The notes beneath the pieces were generated by a model. The model saw nothing but the letters and a program-made list of their open reading frames with translations. It had not been told where the DNA came from and searched no databases. A stretch of 64,000 nt of DNA from NCBI RefSeq assembly GCF_014332695.1, contig NZ_MBUA01000030.1:62001-126000 (forward strand). The letters are read 5' to 3'. Position numbers and translations under genes: made by a program. Position 1 is the stretch's first letter, and every line of letters starts with the position of its first letter. The DNA comes from Flavihumibacter stibioxidans. GTDB taxonomy: Bacteria; Bacteroidota; Bacteroidia; Chitinophagales; Chitinophagaceae. Below, piece after piece: positions 42,467 through 51,714 of this stretch.

Positions 42467-42886
42467 TCATAATATTCCATCAATCAACCTCAGTGCGGGA
42501 TACTCAAAAACCACAGGAGATTCAATTGCGACCTTTTCAAGATACAGGTCAACGTTCAGCCGCTGAATGCTTCCTTCGCTTACGATCACCTGCTCTTTTT
42601 TAATGCGTTTATATCCTTTTTTATCAAACCTGATCTCCAACCCTCCGGCAGGCAGTTCGTCGAGTTTAAAATAACCGGAAGCATTGGTCGCCACTTCCTT
42701 TTCAACGGTTCTTTTATTGTTTGAAGCAGTTACCATCACACCGGAAACAGGTTTTTTAGTAACCGCATCCACTATGTACCCATGTATAACGGCATCTTCC
42801 CCGGGGAGCCTCCCCCCTGTTGCAAATGCCAACTGGGAACATATCATTCCCGTTGTCAGGAAAACCAGGTTGCGAAGAATTCTCAT
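42467..42886 (-). CDS. Secreted carboxypeptidase-regulatory-like domain protein
   Basis: A 139-residue protein with a signal peptide (MRILRNLVFLTTGMICSQLAFA). The mature part is one CarboxypepD_reg-like beta-sandwich (about 34-110: HGYIVDAVTKKPVSGVMV, TNASGYFKLDELPAG, RFDKKGYKRIKKEQ). This domain is usually the N-terminal part of TonB-dependent receptors; alone it is a small secreted protein of unknown role. The start at 42886 avoids overlap with the nitronate monooxygenase gene 16 bp upstream, with which it may be cotranscribed. Confidence 0.78.
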   Translation of the reverse strand: MRILRNLVFLTTGMICSQLAFATGGRLPGEDAVIHGYIVDAVTKKPVSGVMVTASNNKRTVEKEVATNASGYFKLDELPAGGLEIRFDKKGYKRIKKEQVIVSEGSIQRLNVDLYLEKVAIESPVVFEYPALRLIDGIL

Positions 42887-42902
42887 GGATCCTGTTTGAC
42901 TG

Positions 42903-43850
42903 TTATAAAAATGGAGTTTCAATGGCTGACTGAAACTCTTCCCATAAATTTCGGACAATTTTCTCTGCCGGCAGAATATCTTTTATCAGGGAACTCACCT
43001 GGCCGATCTCCAGTTCACCCTCTTCGAGATCTCCTTCGAACATACCCTTTTTTGCCCTTGCCCTGCCCAGGATCAGTTTCAGTTCAGCTTCCGATGCGCC
43101 CCGCTGTTCTGCCTCCCAAACTTCCTTAAAGAATTTGTTCTTTAGCAGCCGAACCGGCACCAATTTTTTCATGCTGAGCTGGGTATCGCCTTCATTGGTA
43201 TGGATCAAAGCCTGTTTGAAGTTGGGGTGGCTGGAGGCTTCTTCGCAGGCCACAAAACGGGTGCCAACCTGTACAGCTTCGGCGCCCAGTACCATAGCAG
43301 CCAGCATCTGGCGGCCGGTACCAATTCCCCCGGCGGCAATCACCGGTATTTTAACAGCTTCCGCTACGGCAGGGATCAGCACCATTGTGGTGGTCTCTTC
43401 CCGCCCGTTGTGGCCACCCGCTTCAAAACCTTCTGCCACTACGGCATCACATCCCGCCTCCTCTGCTTTTAAGGCGAACCGGCTGCTGCTCACCACATGC
43501 ACCACTGTGATTCCCTTCTCCTTAAACATACCGGTCCAGGTTTTTGGATTGCCGGCTGAGGTGAAAACAATTTTAACTCCTTCGTCCACAATGATCTGCA
43601 TCAGCTTGTCAAGATCCGGATATAACAGTGGCACATTAACGCCAAAAGGCTTGCTGGTAGCCGACCTGCATTTCCTGATATGATCAATAAGCACGTCGGG
43701 ATACATACTGCCGGCACCCAGTAAACCGAGCCCGCCGGCATTACTAACGGCACTGGCTAAACGCCATCCGCTGGCCCAGATCATACCGGCCTGAATAATC
43801 GGATATTGTATCCCAAAGAGATTAGTGATCCGGTTGCTGAAGCTGTTCAT
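42903..43850 (-). CDS. Nitronate monooxygenase family flavoprotein
   Basis: A 315-residue FMN-dependent TIM-barrel protein. Landmarks are FGIQYPIIQAGMIWASG (about 13), VSNAGGLGLLGAG, the phosphate-binding AGGIGTGRQMLAAMVLGAEAVQVGTRF (given here as AGGIGTGRQM and GAEAVQVGTRF) and the conserved AEGFEAGGHNG. It oxidises alkyl nitronates or related carbanions to carbonyl compounds. Some relatives are enoyl-ACP reductases (FabK), which share the fold, so that role is an alternative. Confidence 0.88.
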   Translation of the reverse strand: MNSFSNRITNLFGIQYPIIQAGMIWASGWRLASAVSNAGGLGLLGAGSMYPDVLIDHIRKCRSATSKPFGVNVPLLYPDLDKLMQIIVDEGVKIVFTSAGNPKTWTGMFKEKGITVVHVVSSSRFALKAEEAGCDAVVAEGFEAGGHNGREETTTMVLIPAVAEAVKIPVIAAGGIGTGRQMLAAMVLGAEAVQVGTRFVACEEASSHPNFKQALIHTNEGDTQLSMKKLVPVRLLKNKFFKEVWEAEQRGASEAELKLILGRARAKKGMFEGDLEEGELEIGQVSSLIKDILPAEKIVRNLWEEFQSAIETPFL

Positions 43851-43919
43851 TGGATTGTTCGTTGTTTGTGGTTACTGCGAAATGGTCCAACCCCATTCAT
43901 GAAAATTCAAACATCCCCA

Positions 43920-44918
43920 TCATCTTTTGCCCAGGTCAATTTCGGTATTGTCGCCAATATTCAGGCTGCGGCTTTCACCTCTCACTTCCGTATCGGAACC
44001 TATCAGGGACTTGGTGAGCACAATGTCTTTCAGGTCAGAAAATGCGCCGATGATCGAGTCCTTAATTATGGAATCAGTAATGGTAACGCATTCACCGATG
44101 GCCACATTCGGCCCTATAATACTATTGGAAATATCACAACCCGCTGCAATACTGACGGGTGGAACTATGATGGTGTTCTCAAACTGGTGTTCGGCGGAAA
44201 TGGTTTGTCCCATTTTCCGAAGCAAGGTAGCATTGCTTTCAAGGAGGGTTTCCTTTTTACCGCAATCAAACCAGTTCTGCACTTTGTAGGACCTTATGGT
44301 TGCCCCTGTACCGATCATACACTCCAGCGCATCGGTCAGGTTGTATTCTCCGTATGAGGTAATGTTCTGCCTGATATTATTTTCAAGGCAATTGAAAAGC
44401 ATTCCGGTCTCCCGGATCCTGTAAATGCCCACCAGGGCCATATTGGATTTGGGAATCTGCGGTTTCTCCACCACTTTGGTAATCCTGCCATCCTCGTTGA
44501 TTTCTGCCACGCCAAAATCGCGCGGATCATCCACCCGCTTTACGCCCAGCAGGGAGTGTTCGCTGTTGATGACCGCGTTGACATCATACTCACAGATGCT
44601 GTCTCCCAGTACGATGATGATTTCATCTTCCCGGACAAGGTCACGGGTCAGCAGGATGGCATGGCCAATTCCCAGGCGGTCGTTCTGCTGGATGAAATGA
44701 GTGGTTAAATGGGGATATTTCTCGTGCACAAAATCCTGGATCTTATCTCCCAGGTACCCTACTATAAAAATAAATTCCTGAACGCCAGCTTCGGACAACT
44801 GGTCAACAATGATACCGAGAATTGTTTTGCCTGCCAGGGGAATCAGGGCTTTGGGCTGTGTATATGTATGGGGGCGCAGCTTGGTGCCTGCACCTGCTAC
44901 TGGAATAATCGCTTTCAT
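43920..44918 (-). CDS. Sugar-phosphate nucleotidyltransferase with left-handed beta-helix
   Basis: A 332-residue enzyme of the NTP-transferase family. The N-terminal catalytic domain has IIPVAGAGTKLRPHT and PKALIPLAGK (about 4-33), with the metal-binding Asp in IIVLGDSICEYD. The C-terminal hexapeptide region (about 245-325) shows repeats such as GCDISNSIIGPNVAIGE. It resembles RmlA/GalU-type glucose-1-phosphate transferases; the sugar and nucleotide are not readable. Start at 44918 (MKAIIPVAGAG) is chosen over 44933. It is divergent from hsp20. Confidence 0.88.
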   Translation of the reverse strand: MKAIIPVAGAGTKLRPHTYTQPKALIPLAGKTILGIIVDQLSEAGVQEFIFIVGYLGDKIQDFVHEKYPHLTTHFIQQNDRLGIGHAILLTRDLVREDEIIIVLGDSICEYDVNAVINSEHSLLGVKRVDDPRDFGVAEINEDGRITKVVEKPQIPKSNMALVGIYRIRETGMLFNCLENNIRQNITSYGEYNLTDALECMIGTGATIRSYKVQNWFDCGKKETLLESNATLLRKMGQTISAEHQFENTIIVPPVSIAAGCDISNSIIGPNVAIGECVTITDSIIKDSIIGAFSDLKDIVLTKSLIGSDTEVRGESRSLNIGDNTEIDLGKR

Positions 44919-45003
44919 CCAAGTTATTTTCAAAGGCCGGAATTAATACAGGCCTTTACTGACCGTGAAAATAGGAAAAATAGGTCCATGACAAAAATCA
45001 GTC

Positions 45004-45069
45004 CCGGAATTGACCCTGGTAATTGTTCCGGAGATCCAATTACCGGAACTTTAGCTCATAAAAAGGAGG
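45004..45069 (+). promoter_or_regulatory. hsp20 leader with mutually exclusive hairpins and strong Shine-Dalgarno
   Basis: Three helices compete: CCGGAA (45004-45009) with TTCCGG (45026-45031); GGTAATTG (45018-45025) with CAATTACC (45037-45044); and GTTCCGG (45025-45031) with CCGGAAC (45043-45049). They cannot all form. An AAAAAGGAGG ribosome site (45060-45069) lies five bases before the ATG, unusually strong for Bacteroidota. A heat- or ligand-responsive leader is possible; no direct occlusion of the ribosome site is seen. Confidence 0.35.
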
Positions 45070-45074
45070 TTATT

Positions 45075-45509
45075 ATGGCAAACCTGACTACCAGTAAACT
45101 TCAATTATCCAGGCCCTGGTCAGATTGGTTGGACGTAGACCGCTTTTTCAATGACAATTTCCTGAGTGAATTCAACAGGAAAATGCCTGCGGTCAATATT
45201 GCCGAAACGGAACAGGCCTTTCAGGTTGAGTTGGTGGCGCCCGGCTTTACAAAAGCGGATTTCACTGTAAATGTTGAAGACAATATGCTGCAGGTAAGTG
45301 GTCAGTCTGAGACTGAAACATCGAAGGAAGAGAAGAATTATTCCCGGAAAGAATACCACCGGAATAGTTTCAGCAGGTCATTTACCCTGCCGGAAAATGT
45401 TCAGGATGATGCGATTACCGCTGTTTATGAAAACGGCATCCTGAAACTCACCATTCCCAAAAAGGCACCGGAAGTGAAAAAAGAAGGCAAAAAGATCAGT
45501 GTCGGATAA
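45075..45509 (+). CDS. Hsp20/alpha-crystallin small heat-shock protein
   Basis: A 144-residue ATP-independent chaperone that holds unfolding proteins. The alpha-crystallin domain covers about 38-130: MPAVNIAETEQAFQVELVAPG (opening shown in part), FTVNVEDNMLQVSG, YHRNSFSRSFTLPENV and the closing AVYENGILKLTIPKK. Start at 45075 rests on the strong ribosome site just before it; the frame is open to 44709, but the added residues are not family-like. The C-terminal I-x-I motif, if present, is weak (KKISVG). Confidence 0.93.
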   Translation: MANLTTSKLQLSRPWSDWLDVDRFFNDNFLSEFNRKMPAVNIAETEQAFQVELVAPGFTKADFTVNVEDNMLQVSGQSETETSKEEKNYSRKEYHRNSFSRSFTLPENVQDDAITAVYENGILKLTIPKKAPEVKKEGKKISVG

Positions 45510-45552
45510 TTGTTTACTGGTCAGGATTTTTAAAGGTTGCAGTTGGTTTAAT

Positions 45553-45584
45553 AAAAAGGCTATCCCTTCCGGGGTGGCCTTTTG
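45553..45584 (+). terminator. Intrinsic terminator after hsp20
   Basis: AAAAGGCTATCCC (45554-45566) pairs with GGGGTGGCCTTTT (45571-45583), all 13 positions paired with two G-U pairs, around TTCC. It separates hsp20 from glyA. Confidence 0.8.
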
Positions 45585-45607
45585 TATTTGAGGGATATTA
45601 AAGGAGG

Positions 45608-45634
45608 ATGCCGTATTTTTGCGGCAAATTTTAA
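45608..45634 (+). promoter_or_regulatory. glyA promoter box and possible leader mini-ORF
   Basis: TATTTTTG (45614-45621) is a fair -7 box, with TTTG boxes 23 and 29 bp before it. The same bases also form a mini-ORF: AAAGGAGG (45600-45607) then ATG CCG ... TAA (45608-45634), encoding MPYFCGKF and ending three bases before the glyA ATG. Only a transcript started further upstream would contain it, so the two readings are alternatives. Confidence 0.4.
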
Positions 45635-45637
45635 TAC

Positions 45638-46918
45638 ATGCAACACGATACGCTGGTTTTTGACCTGATACGCAAGGAGTTGGAAAGGCAAAGACATGGT
45701 ATTGAACTGATCGCTTCAGAAAACTTCACTTCCCTGCAGGTGATGCAGGCTATGGGAAGTGTATTAACCAATAAATATGCTGAGGGCTATCCCGGCCGCC
45801 GTTATTATGGCGGATGCGAGATTGTTGACCAGACAGAACAGCTGGCCATTGACCGCATCAAACAGGCGTTTGGTTGTGAATATGCCAATGTGCAGCCTCA
45901 CAGTGGCGCCCAGGCAAATGCGGCCGTGATGCTGGCCATTTTGCAGCCCGGCGACAGGATTCTCGGACTCGACCTCAGCATGGGAGGCCATCTGACCCAT
46001 GGTTCGGCAGTAAACTTTTCCGGAAAGCTGTATGAACCTCATTTCTACGGGGTGGAGAAAGAAACCGGCCGGGTAGATTACGCCATGCTGGAAAAGGTTG
46101 CCCGTGAACAGAAACCCAAACTGATCATCTGCGGTGCATCAGCTTACAGCCGCGACTGGGATTATGCCCGTATCCGCAAAGTTGCCGATGAAGTGGGTGC
46201 TTTTGTAATGTGTGATATGGCCCACCCGGCTGGACTGATAGCCAAAGGATTACTGAACTCTCCTTTTGATCACTGTCATTTCGTAACCTCCACCACACAT
46301 AAAACCCTTCGTGGTCCACGCGGCGGTATCATCCTGATGAAAAAGGATTTTGAAAACCCATTCGGACTGAAGGATGTGAAGGGCAATATCCGCATGATGA
46401 GCAACCTGCTCGATATGGCGGTGTTCCCCGGCACCCAGGGTGGCCCGCTGGAACACGTTATTGCGGCGAAGGCAGTGGCTTTCGGGGAATTGCTGAGTGA
46501 TGAGTTCACCACCTACGCACAACAGGTTGTTACCAATGCCCAGGCGATGTCAAAAGCACTGGTAGACCGTGGTTATAAAATCATCAGCGATGGAACAGAC
46601 AACCACCTGATGCTGATCGACCTGCGTAATAAGAACATCAGTGGTAAAAAAGCAGAGCAGGTTTTGGGCAGGGCTGATATCACCCTCAATAAAAACATGG
46701 TTCCTTTTGATGATAAAAGCGCTTTTGTAACCTCGGGTATCAGGGTGGGCGTACCGGCCATCACCTCCCGCGGCATGAAGGCGGAACATATGGATTTTGT
46801 GATCAATTCTATTGACCGTGTGCTGATGAATGCCGATGACGAAACAATAATCGAAGGAGTTCGTAAAGAAGTGAACGAATTCATGTCCCAGTTCCCGCTT
46901 TACCCGGAATTGGGTTAA
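45638..46918 (+). CDS. glyA: Serine hydroxymethyltransferase
   Basis: A 426-residue PLP enzyme converting serine and tetrahydrofolate to glycine and methylene-tetrahydrofolate, the main one-carbon source. Motifs: [11 protein letters not shown] (about 20), [39 protein letters not shown], and the PLP lysine in [15 protein letters not shown] (Lys about 224). Length and order are typical. A loop-free 44-bp palindrome begins two bases after its stop. Confidence 0.97.
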   Translation: MQHDTLVFDLIRKELERQRHGIELIASENFTSLQVMQAMGSVLTNKYAEGYPGRRYYGGCEIVDQTEQLAIDRIKQAFGCEYANVQPHSGAQANAAVMLAILQPGDRILGLDLSMGGHLTHGSAVNFSGKLYEPHFYGVEKETGRVDYAMLEKVAREQKPKLIICGASAYSRDWDYARIRKVADEVGAFVMCDMAHPAGLIAKGLLNSPFDHCHFVTSTTHKTLRGPRGGIILMKKDFENPFGLKDVKGNIRMMSNLLDMAVFPGTQGGPLEHVIAAKAVAFGELLSDEFTTYAQQVVTNAQAMSKALVDRGYKIISDGTDNHLMLIDLRNKNISGKKAEQVLGRADITLNKNMVPFDDKSAFVTSGIRVGVPAITSRGMKAEHMDFVINSIDRVLMNADDETIIEGVRKEVNEFMSQFPLYPELG

Positions 46919-46919
46919 G

Positions 46920-46963
46920 GCGTCTGACGTGCGTCTGACGTACGTCAGACGCACGTCAGACGC
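46920..46963. repeat. Perfect 44-bp loop-free GTCTGACGT palindrome
   Basis: Two direct copies of GCGTCTGACGT are followed by two inverted copies (ACGTCAGACGC) with no spacer, giving a perfect 44-bp palindrome centred between 46941 and 46942. It starts one base after the glyA stop codon (46916-46918). It is the cleanest example of the spacerless class. Confidence 0.97.
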
Positions 46964-47075
46964 TTAATCGCAAAACATCGTGCGCATCACCTGCTTTTCA
47001 TTGGGTTATTGCCTGTTGGCAGGAGAAGCTTCCGCGAGCATTTAACTATTTTTACGCCCCCAACGAGATAATCAT

Positions 47076-47501
47076 ATGATTCAACGTATACAAACCATCT
47101 GGCTGGCCCTGGCAGCCATTAGCGGATTTGCGATGGCTAAAGTACCCCTGTTTACTGCGACCCTGGCAGACCAGACCAAACGTCATTACCTTGCATCAGA
47201 AAGCCTGCTTTCTTTTGCCCTTGCTGTGGGTATTGCCAGCATGTCCCTGATTGCGATATTCCTGTTCCGCAACAGGCCGACCCAATTTAAGCTGGCCATT
47301 GTTGGCGTGCTTTTATCTGCCGGCGTTACGGGTCTGCAGGTATATTCCGTTGAAAACTTCAAAAAAACCACCGCAATGGTCCAGGGCACTTATCAATGGG
47401 GTGGTCTCCTGCCTATTGCGATGATGATCTTCCTGATTTTGGCCGCTGCCGGAATTCGTAAGGATGAAAAACTGATCAAAAGCCTGGATCGTTTGCGGTA
47501 A
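47076..47501 (+). CDS. DUF4293 membrane protein
   Basis: A 141-residue protein beginning MIQRIQTIWLALAA, the hallmark of DUF4293. It has four hydrophobic helices (about 5-25, 45-65, 72-92 and 108-128). The family is confined to Bacteroidota and its function is unknown. It stands between the glyA palindrome and a lipoprotein gene, with its own 112-bp upstream gap. Confidence 0.88.
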   Translation: MIQRIQTIWLALAAISGFAMAKVPLFTATLADQTKRHYLASESLLSFALAVGIASMSLIAIFLFRNRPTQFKLAIVGVLLSAGVTGLQVYSVENFKKTTAMVQGTYQWGGLLPIAMMIFLILAAAGIRKDEKLIKSLDRLR

Positions 47502-47660
47502 CGGGGAAAATGCCCCCAACAGGCAACAGTTTTTTCCAGCTTATTTTCTTACATTTAACCTGACTTACTTCCCATTGCTGACGGAGCTTTTTTCTGTCCC
47601 TCAAACTACATATACTTAATCCGGTTTCATCTGTCTTTTTTCACTTTTAATCATAGATGT

Positions 47661-48536
47661 ATGAAACCTTTATTACTGCGGCAATTATCCATCGCCTTGA
47701 TTGGATCCTTGCTGCTGTCTTCCTGCCAGAAAGAGGACATTAACAATCAGGCATTAACTGAAGCCGATGAAAACCTGCTGCACTCGTGGAGGGGGTATGT
47801 TCATACCTACAACGGGCCGGCGGTGCCATTAGGGAATGGTTTTGCCAGATCCTGGTACAAAGTAGGAAAAAAAGGCCTGCCCCTTGAAATTGGTATTGAA
47901 ATAAGTGCTGCCACACTCGGGGGACTTTCCAATGGCAACTCAAATCCCATTCCGGAGCATGAAACCATTGTGCTGCCTTTACCTGCCAGGGCGCTGCAGA
48001 CAACCCGGTTCAGGCACATAGGTCTCAACTGGAATCCGAACGGGCATCCGCCTCCGGGCATTTTTGATCCTGCACATTTCGATTTCCATTTTTACCTGAT
48101 CAGCAACCAGGAAAGGCTGGCGATTCCTGCCTATTCGGTTAACCCTGATGGTTTCAATAATATGCCAACGGGGGATTATCTGCCTGTCGGTTTTGGGTCC
48201 CCTCCGGGTCCTGCCGGGGCCGAACCTGCCATGGGAAGACATTTATTACAGCCACATGTATTTGCTCCGGGGTTCCAGTTTGTAAAGGAAATGATCTATG
48301 GGTCATTTAACGGCAAGCTCATTTTTGTTGAACCAATGATCACGCTGGACCATCTTTTGAGCGGGGCAGCAAGTACTAACCCTTACGGACAGCCGAAATT
48401 TTACAGTGAACCGGGATTTTACCCCACGGTTTATAAAATCTGGAGAGACCAGAAATGTGGTAATCACTTTATTTCCCTGTCTGAGTTCAGGTGGTTTGGT
48501 GAGAACTGCCAGAATGGTGCACCACGAGAGAATTGA
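47661..48536 (+). CDS. Lipoprotein of unknown function (DUF5602/TTHB210-like?)
   Basis: A 291-residue protein with a lipoprotein signal (IALIGSLLLSSCQKED, Cys near 21). The mature part contains HIGLNWNPNGHPPPGIF, FDPAHFDFHFYLIS and an acidic/His arrangement that I associate with DUF5602/TTHB210-like proteins, which may bind metal through the His residues; this is uncertain. It is convergent with the second uvrA, and the gap between them is filled with nested palindromes. Confidence 0.7.
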   Translation: MKPLLLRQLSIALIGSLLLSSCQKEDINNQALTEADENLLHSWRGYVHTYNGPAVPLGNGFARSWYKVGKKGLPLEIGIEISAATLGGLSNGNSNPIPEHETIVLPLPARALQTTRFRHIGLNWNPNGHPPPGIFDPAHFDFHFYLISNQERLAIPAYSVNPDGFNNMPTGDYLPVGFGSPPGPAGAEPAMGRHLLQPHVFAPGFQFVKEMIYGSFNGKLIFVEPMITLDHLLSGAASTNPYGQPKFYSEPGFYPTVYKIWRDQKCGNHFISLSEFRWFGENCQNGAPREN

Positions 48537-48542
48537 AAGGTT

Positions 48543-48661
48543 GGTGTCTGACATGTTTAAGGTGCCTGACGTTTAGGTTCACAGGTGTCTGACGTTTGAG
48601 ATCGTCGAATTCAGTAATCCTAAACGTCAGACACCTTGCCTGGACGCAAACGTCAGACACC
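48543..48661. repeat. Nested GTCTGACGT palindromes between convergent genes
   Basis: A complete looped element (arms AGGTGTCTGACGTTT 48583-48597 and AAACGTCAGACACCT 48622-48636, 24-nt loop in the opposite orientation) sits inside the loop of a second element (outer arms 48561-48574 and 48648-48661, one C-A mismatch). A lone left arm of the MITE-end type (GGTGTCTGACATG) lies at 48543. It occupies the gap between the lipoprotein stop (48536) and the uvrA stop (48667). Confidence 0.92.
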
Positions 48662-48666
48662 TTTTC

Positions 48667-51462
48667 CTATAAAAACCTGCCGGTTTTGCTTTCCTTAACT
48701 TCTTTCAATCCTTTTGGCACACCGGCATAGACCAGTTGTCCGCCGCCATCACCGGCTTCGGGACCAAGGTCGATGACCCAGTCGGCACTTTTGATCACAT
48801 CAGTATTGTGCTCAATTACGAGTATGGTATGTCCCTGGTCCACCAGGGCATTAAAGGATGCCAGTAATTTTTTGATGTCGTGAAAATGCAGTCCGGTAGT
48901 AGGTTCATCAAAAATGAACAGGATATGTCCCTGTGCGCGTCCCTTTCCCAGAAACGACGCCAGCTTAACCCGCTGGGCCTCACCGCCTGAAAGGGTATCT
49001 GATGACTGACCAAGTTTTACGTACCCCAGTCCCACATCACTCAATGCCCTGATCTTATTGATTACATCTTTCTCCGCTGCAAAAAATTCCAGTGCTTCAT
49101 CCACGCTCATTTCCAGCACGTCGAAGATGTTTTTTTCACGATAGGTCACTTCCAGTACTTCTTCCTTAAACCGCTTACCGCCACACACATCGCAGGTAAG
49201 GTGCACATCGGCCAGGAACTGCATTTCAACGATCTGTTCACCCTCTCCCTTGCAGGCGTCACAACGGCCGCCATCCACATTGAAAGAAAAATGCTTTGGC
49301 TGGAAGCCCCGCATTTTACTCAATGGCTGCGATGCAAACAGGTCGCGGATCTCATCATATGCCTTAATATAGGTTACGGGGTTACTGCGGGATGATTTAC
49401 CGATAGGATTCTGGTCAACCAGTTCGATCTGCGAAATAAAATCTATATCACCTTCAATGGATCGATGCATGCCCACCTTATCAGCGGCCTCGCCTTTTAT
49501 TTTTTGCAGTCCGGGGTAAAGTATCTGCTTGACCAGCGTTGTTTTTCCACTTCCACTCACGCCACTAACGACCGTCAGCACGCCGAGTGGAAATTCAACA
49601 TCTATATTTTGCAGGTTATGCTGTCGTGCTCCTTTTACTATAACCGACCTTTGCCAGTTGCGCAGGCGTGCAGGCGGATCGATACTGAATTTCCCTGTAA
49701 GGTATTTTCCGGTCAGGCTGTTTTTATCTTTGGAGATGGCATCAAAATCTCCGGCAGCCACTACTTCGCCACCCAGGTGACTGGCCAAAGGCCCCATATC
49801 AATGATATGATCAGCCTGCCGCATCATTAGTTCATCATGTTCCACCACCACAACCGTATTCCCCAGGTCACGGAGTGATTTCAGCACACTGATAAGTCTC
49901 TCGGTATCTCTTGAATGCAATCCAATGGAAGGCTCATCCAGGATGTACAGAGAATTGGTGAGATTACTTCCCAGGCTGCGGGTCAGTTGTATCCGCTGGC
50001 TCTCCCCTCCGCTCAGGGAATTGGCCAGTCGAGCGAGCGTGAGGTATCCCAGTCCCACGTCCATTAAAGTACCTATTCTTGTTTCGATTTCAAGTAATAT
50101 CCTTTTTGCCACCTGGCGATGGTAATCGCTCAGTTCCAGTTCGCGGAACCAGGTCTGCAGATCACGTACCGGCATTTCGCAAAGTTCACCGATATGCCTG
50201 CCGCCCACTTTTACATAAAGCGCTTCCTTCCGGAGGCGGTAGCCATTACAATCGGGACAGGTAGTGCGGCCACGATAGCGGGATAACAAGACCCTGTACT
50301 GAACCTTATACAGGTTTTGTTCCACTTCCCTGAAAAAATCATCAATACCCTGTGCTGTGGAAACGCCTTTCCACAATTGCCGGTATTGTTCTTTGGTAAG
50401 GTCGGCGATGGGCTTATGAATCGGGAAGCCGGTTTGGCGGGAAGCCTTTACAAACTGATCTTTCCACAATCCGAGTTTCTCACCCCTCCAGGGCGCCACG
50501 GCGCCTTCGTATACACTTAACCGTTTGTCAGGAATAACCAGGTCCTCATCGATTCCCAGCACCTGGGAAAAGCCTTCGCAGGTTGGGCAGGCGCCAAAGG
50601 GATTATTAAAGGAAAACAGGTTGGGAACCGGTTCTTCGAAGGTAATCCCATCCAGCTCAAAGCGGTTGGAAAAAGTGAGCAATTCCTTTTCGTTTACCTG
50701 CAAGAACATCTCGCCCTCTCCCTCGTAAAATGCCGTGCCAACAGAATCAGCCATCCGGTGCAGATCATCTTCATCAAATTCTTTAACCACCAGCCTGTCT
50801 ACCAGCAGGTAAACAGGTTTTTTAGGGGAAGGTTTCCATGCCTTTGCAGCCTGGAAGGATTCGATCAGGTCTTCTATCCGCAGCAATTCCCCATCGTACA
50901 AACGACTGAATCCTTTTTGCAGCAAGATTCCGAGCTCTTCCTCCACAGAACGGTTTGTATGCTGACGAAAGGGAACCAGGACGAGCACTTTATCACCTTT
51001 GCCCAATGCTTTGATTGCGTTCACCACATCAGATACATCGTCCTTACGTACCTGCCTACCCGAAACCGGCGATATCGTGATACCGGTTCTTGCAAAAAGA
51101 AGCCGCAGGTAATCATATATCTCCGTCATACTTCCCACTGTTGAGCGGGGCGTTCTGGTGATCACTTTCTGTTCGATGGCAATAGCGGGACAAAGTCCTT
51201 TTATAAAATCGACATCGGGTTTGTTCATCCGCATCAGGAACTGGCGGGCATATGCGCTCAGGCTTTCTGCATAACGTCTTTGTCCTTCCGCAAACAAGGT
51301 GTCGATGGTAAGGGAAGATTTTCCGGAACCCGACACGCCGGTCACTACCACCAGTTTGTTGCGTGGTATGGTGACATCAATATTTTTAAGATTGTGCACA
51401 CGGGCACCTTTGATATATATATCATTGGCCTGACGACTTGATGATTCTTTGGCTGATTTCAT
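48667..51462 (-). CDS. uvrA: UvrABC system protein A (second copy)
   Basis: A second full-length UvrA, 931 residues. It has Walker [15 protein letters not shown] and [14 protein letters not shown], signature [11 protein letters not shown] and [11 protein letters not shown], and zinc modules [30 protein letters not shown] and [10 protein letters not shown]. It keeps the UvrB-interaction region, so it is not the truncated UvrA2 of drug-resistance type. The two copies in this window diverge clearly, so they are old paralogues and may differ in damage specificity or regulation. A -7-like TAATTTTG (51480-51473) precedes it. Confidence 0.95.
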   Translation of the reverse strand: MKSAKESSSRQANDIYIKGARVHNLKNIDVTIPRNKLVVVTGVSGSGKSSLTIDTLFAEGQRRYAESLSAYARQFLMRMNKPDVDFIKGLCPAIAIEQKVITRTPRSTVGSMTEIYDYLRLLFARTGITISPVSGRQVRKDDVSDVVNAIKALGKGDKVLVLVPFRQHTNRSVEEELGILLQKGFSRLYDGELLRIEDLIESFQAAKAWKPSPKKPVYLLVDRLVVKEFDEDDLHRMADSVGTAFYEGEGEMFLQVNEKELLTFSNRFELDGITFEEPVPNLFSFNNPFGACPTCEGFSQVLGIDEDLVIPDKRLSVYEGAVAPWRGEKLGLWKDQFVKASRQTGFPIHKPIADLTKEQYRQLWKGVSTAQGIDDFFREVEQNLYKVQYRVLLSRYRGRTTCPDCNGYRLRKEALYVKVGGRHIGELCEMPVRDLQTWFRELELSDYHRQVAKRILLEIETRIGTLMDVGLGYLTLARLANSLSGGESQRIQLTRSLGSNLTNSLYILDEPSIGLHSRDTERLISVLKSLRDLGNTVVVVEHDELMMRQADHIIDMGPLASHLGGEVVAAGDFDAISKDKNSLTGKYLTGKFSIDPPARLRNWQRSVIVKGARQHNLQNIDVEFPLGVLTVVSGVSGSGKTTLVKQILYPGLQKIKGEAADKVGMHRSIEGDIDFISQIELVDQNPIGKSSRSNPVTYIKAYDEIRDLFASQPLSKMRGFQPKHFSFNVDGGRCDACKGEGEQIVEMQFLADVHLTCDVCGGKRFKEEVLEVTYREKNIFDVLEMSVDEALEFFAAEKDVINKIRALSDVGLGYVKLGQSSDTLSGGEAQRVKLASFLGKGRAQGHILFIFDEPTTGLHFHDIKKLLASFNALVDQGHTILVIEHNTDVIKSADWVIDLGPEAGDGGGQLVYAGVPKGLKEVKESKTGRFL

Positions 51463-51559
51463 AATGGAACTACAAAATTAACAGATAAGGAGGAGAGATG
51501 TTTAGAGAGAGATAATGAGTGCGGAAAATGCAGTCCCAAAAAAATAATTTGCCAAAATC

Positions 51560-51588
51560 TTGTTTATTAGTAAAAATTATTATTTTTA
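51560..51588 (+). promoter_or_regulatory. Candidate promoter of the sigma-factor gene
   Basis: TTG (51560-51562), an 18-bp spacer and TATTTTTA (51581-51588) lie in an AT-rich 252-bp gap. The spacing is short and the last base of the -7 box is off consensus. The 5' UTR would be about 120 nt, with no clear structure. Confidence 0.35.
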
Positions 51589-51714
51589 GTTAACAATTAC
51601 GTCCTATTAGAAAAACCCAAAACTCACGCCTATAGTATATCTACTACTCCGATCGTATTTTTCCCAATCCTTGTAACCAATATCCCATTTAACTCTTAAA
51701 AACCGTAGAAGTTT

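Noticed and set aside
44709-45074. Upstream extension of hsp20
   Set aside because: The extra residues are not crystallin-like, overlap the divergent nucleotidyltransferase gene, and a strong ribosome site directly precedes 45075.
48667-51462. Truncated drug-resistance-type UvrA2
   Set aside because: The protein retains the UvrB-interaction region and all zinc modules, so it is a full-length paralogue.
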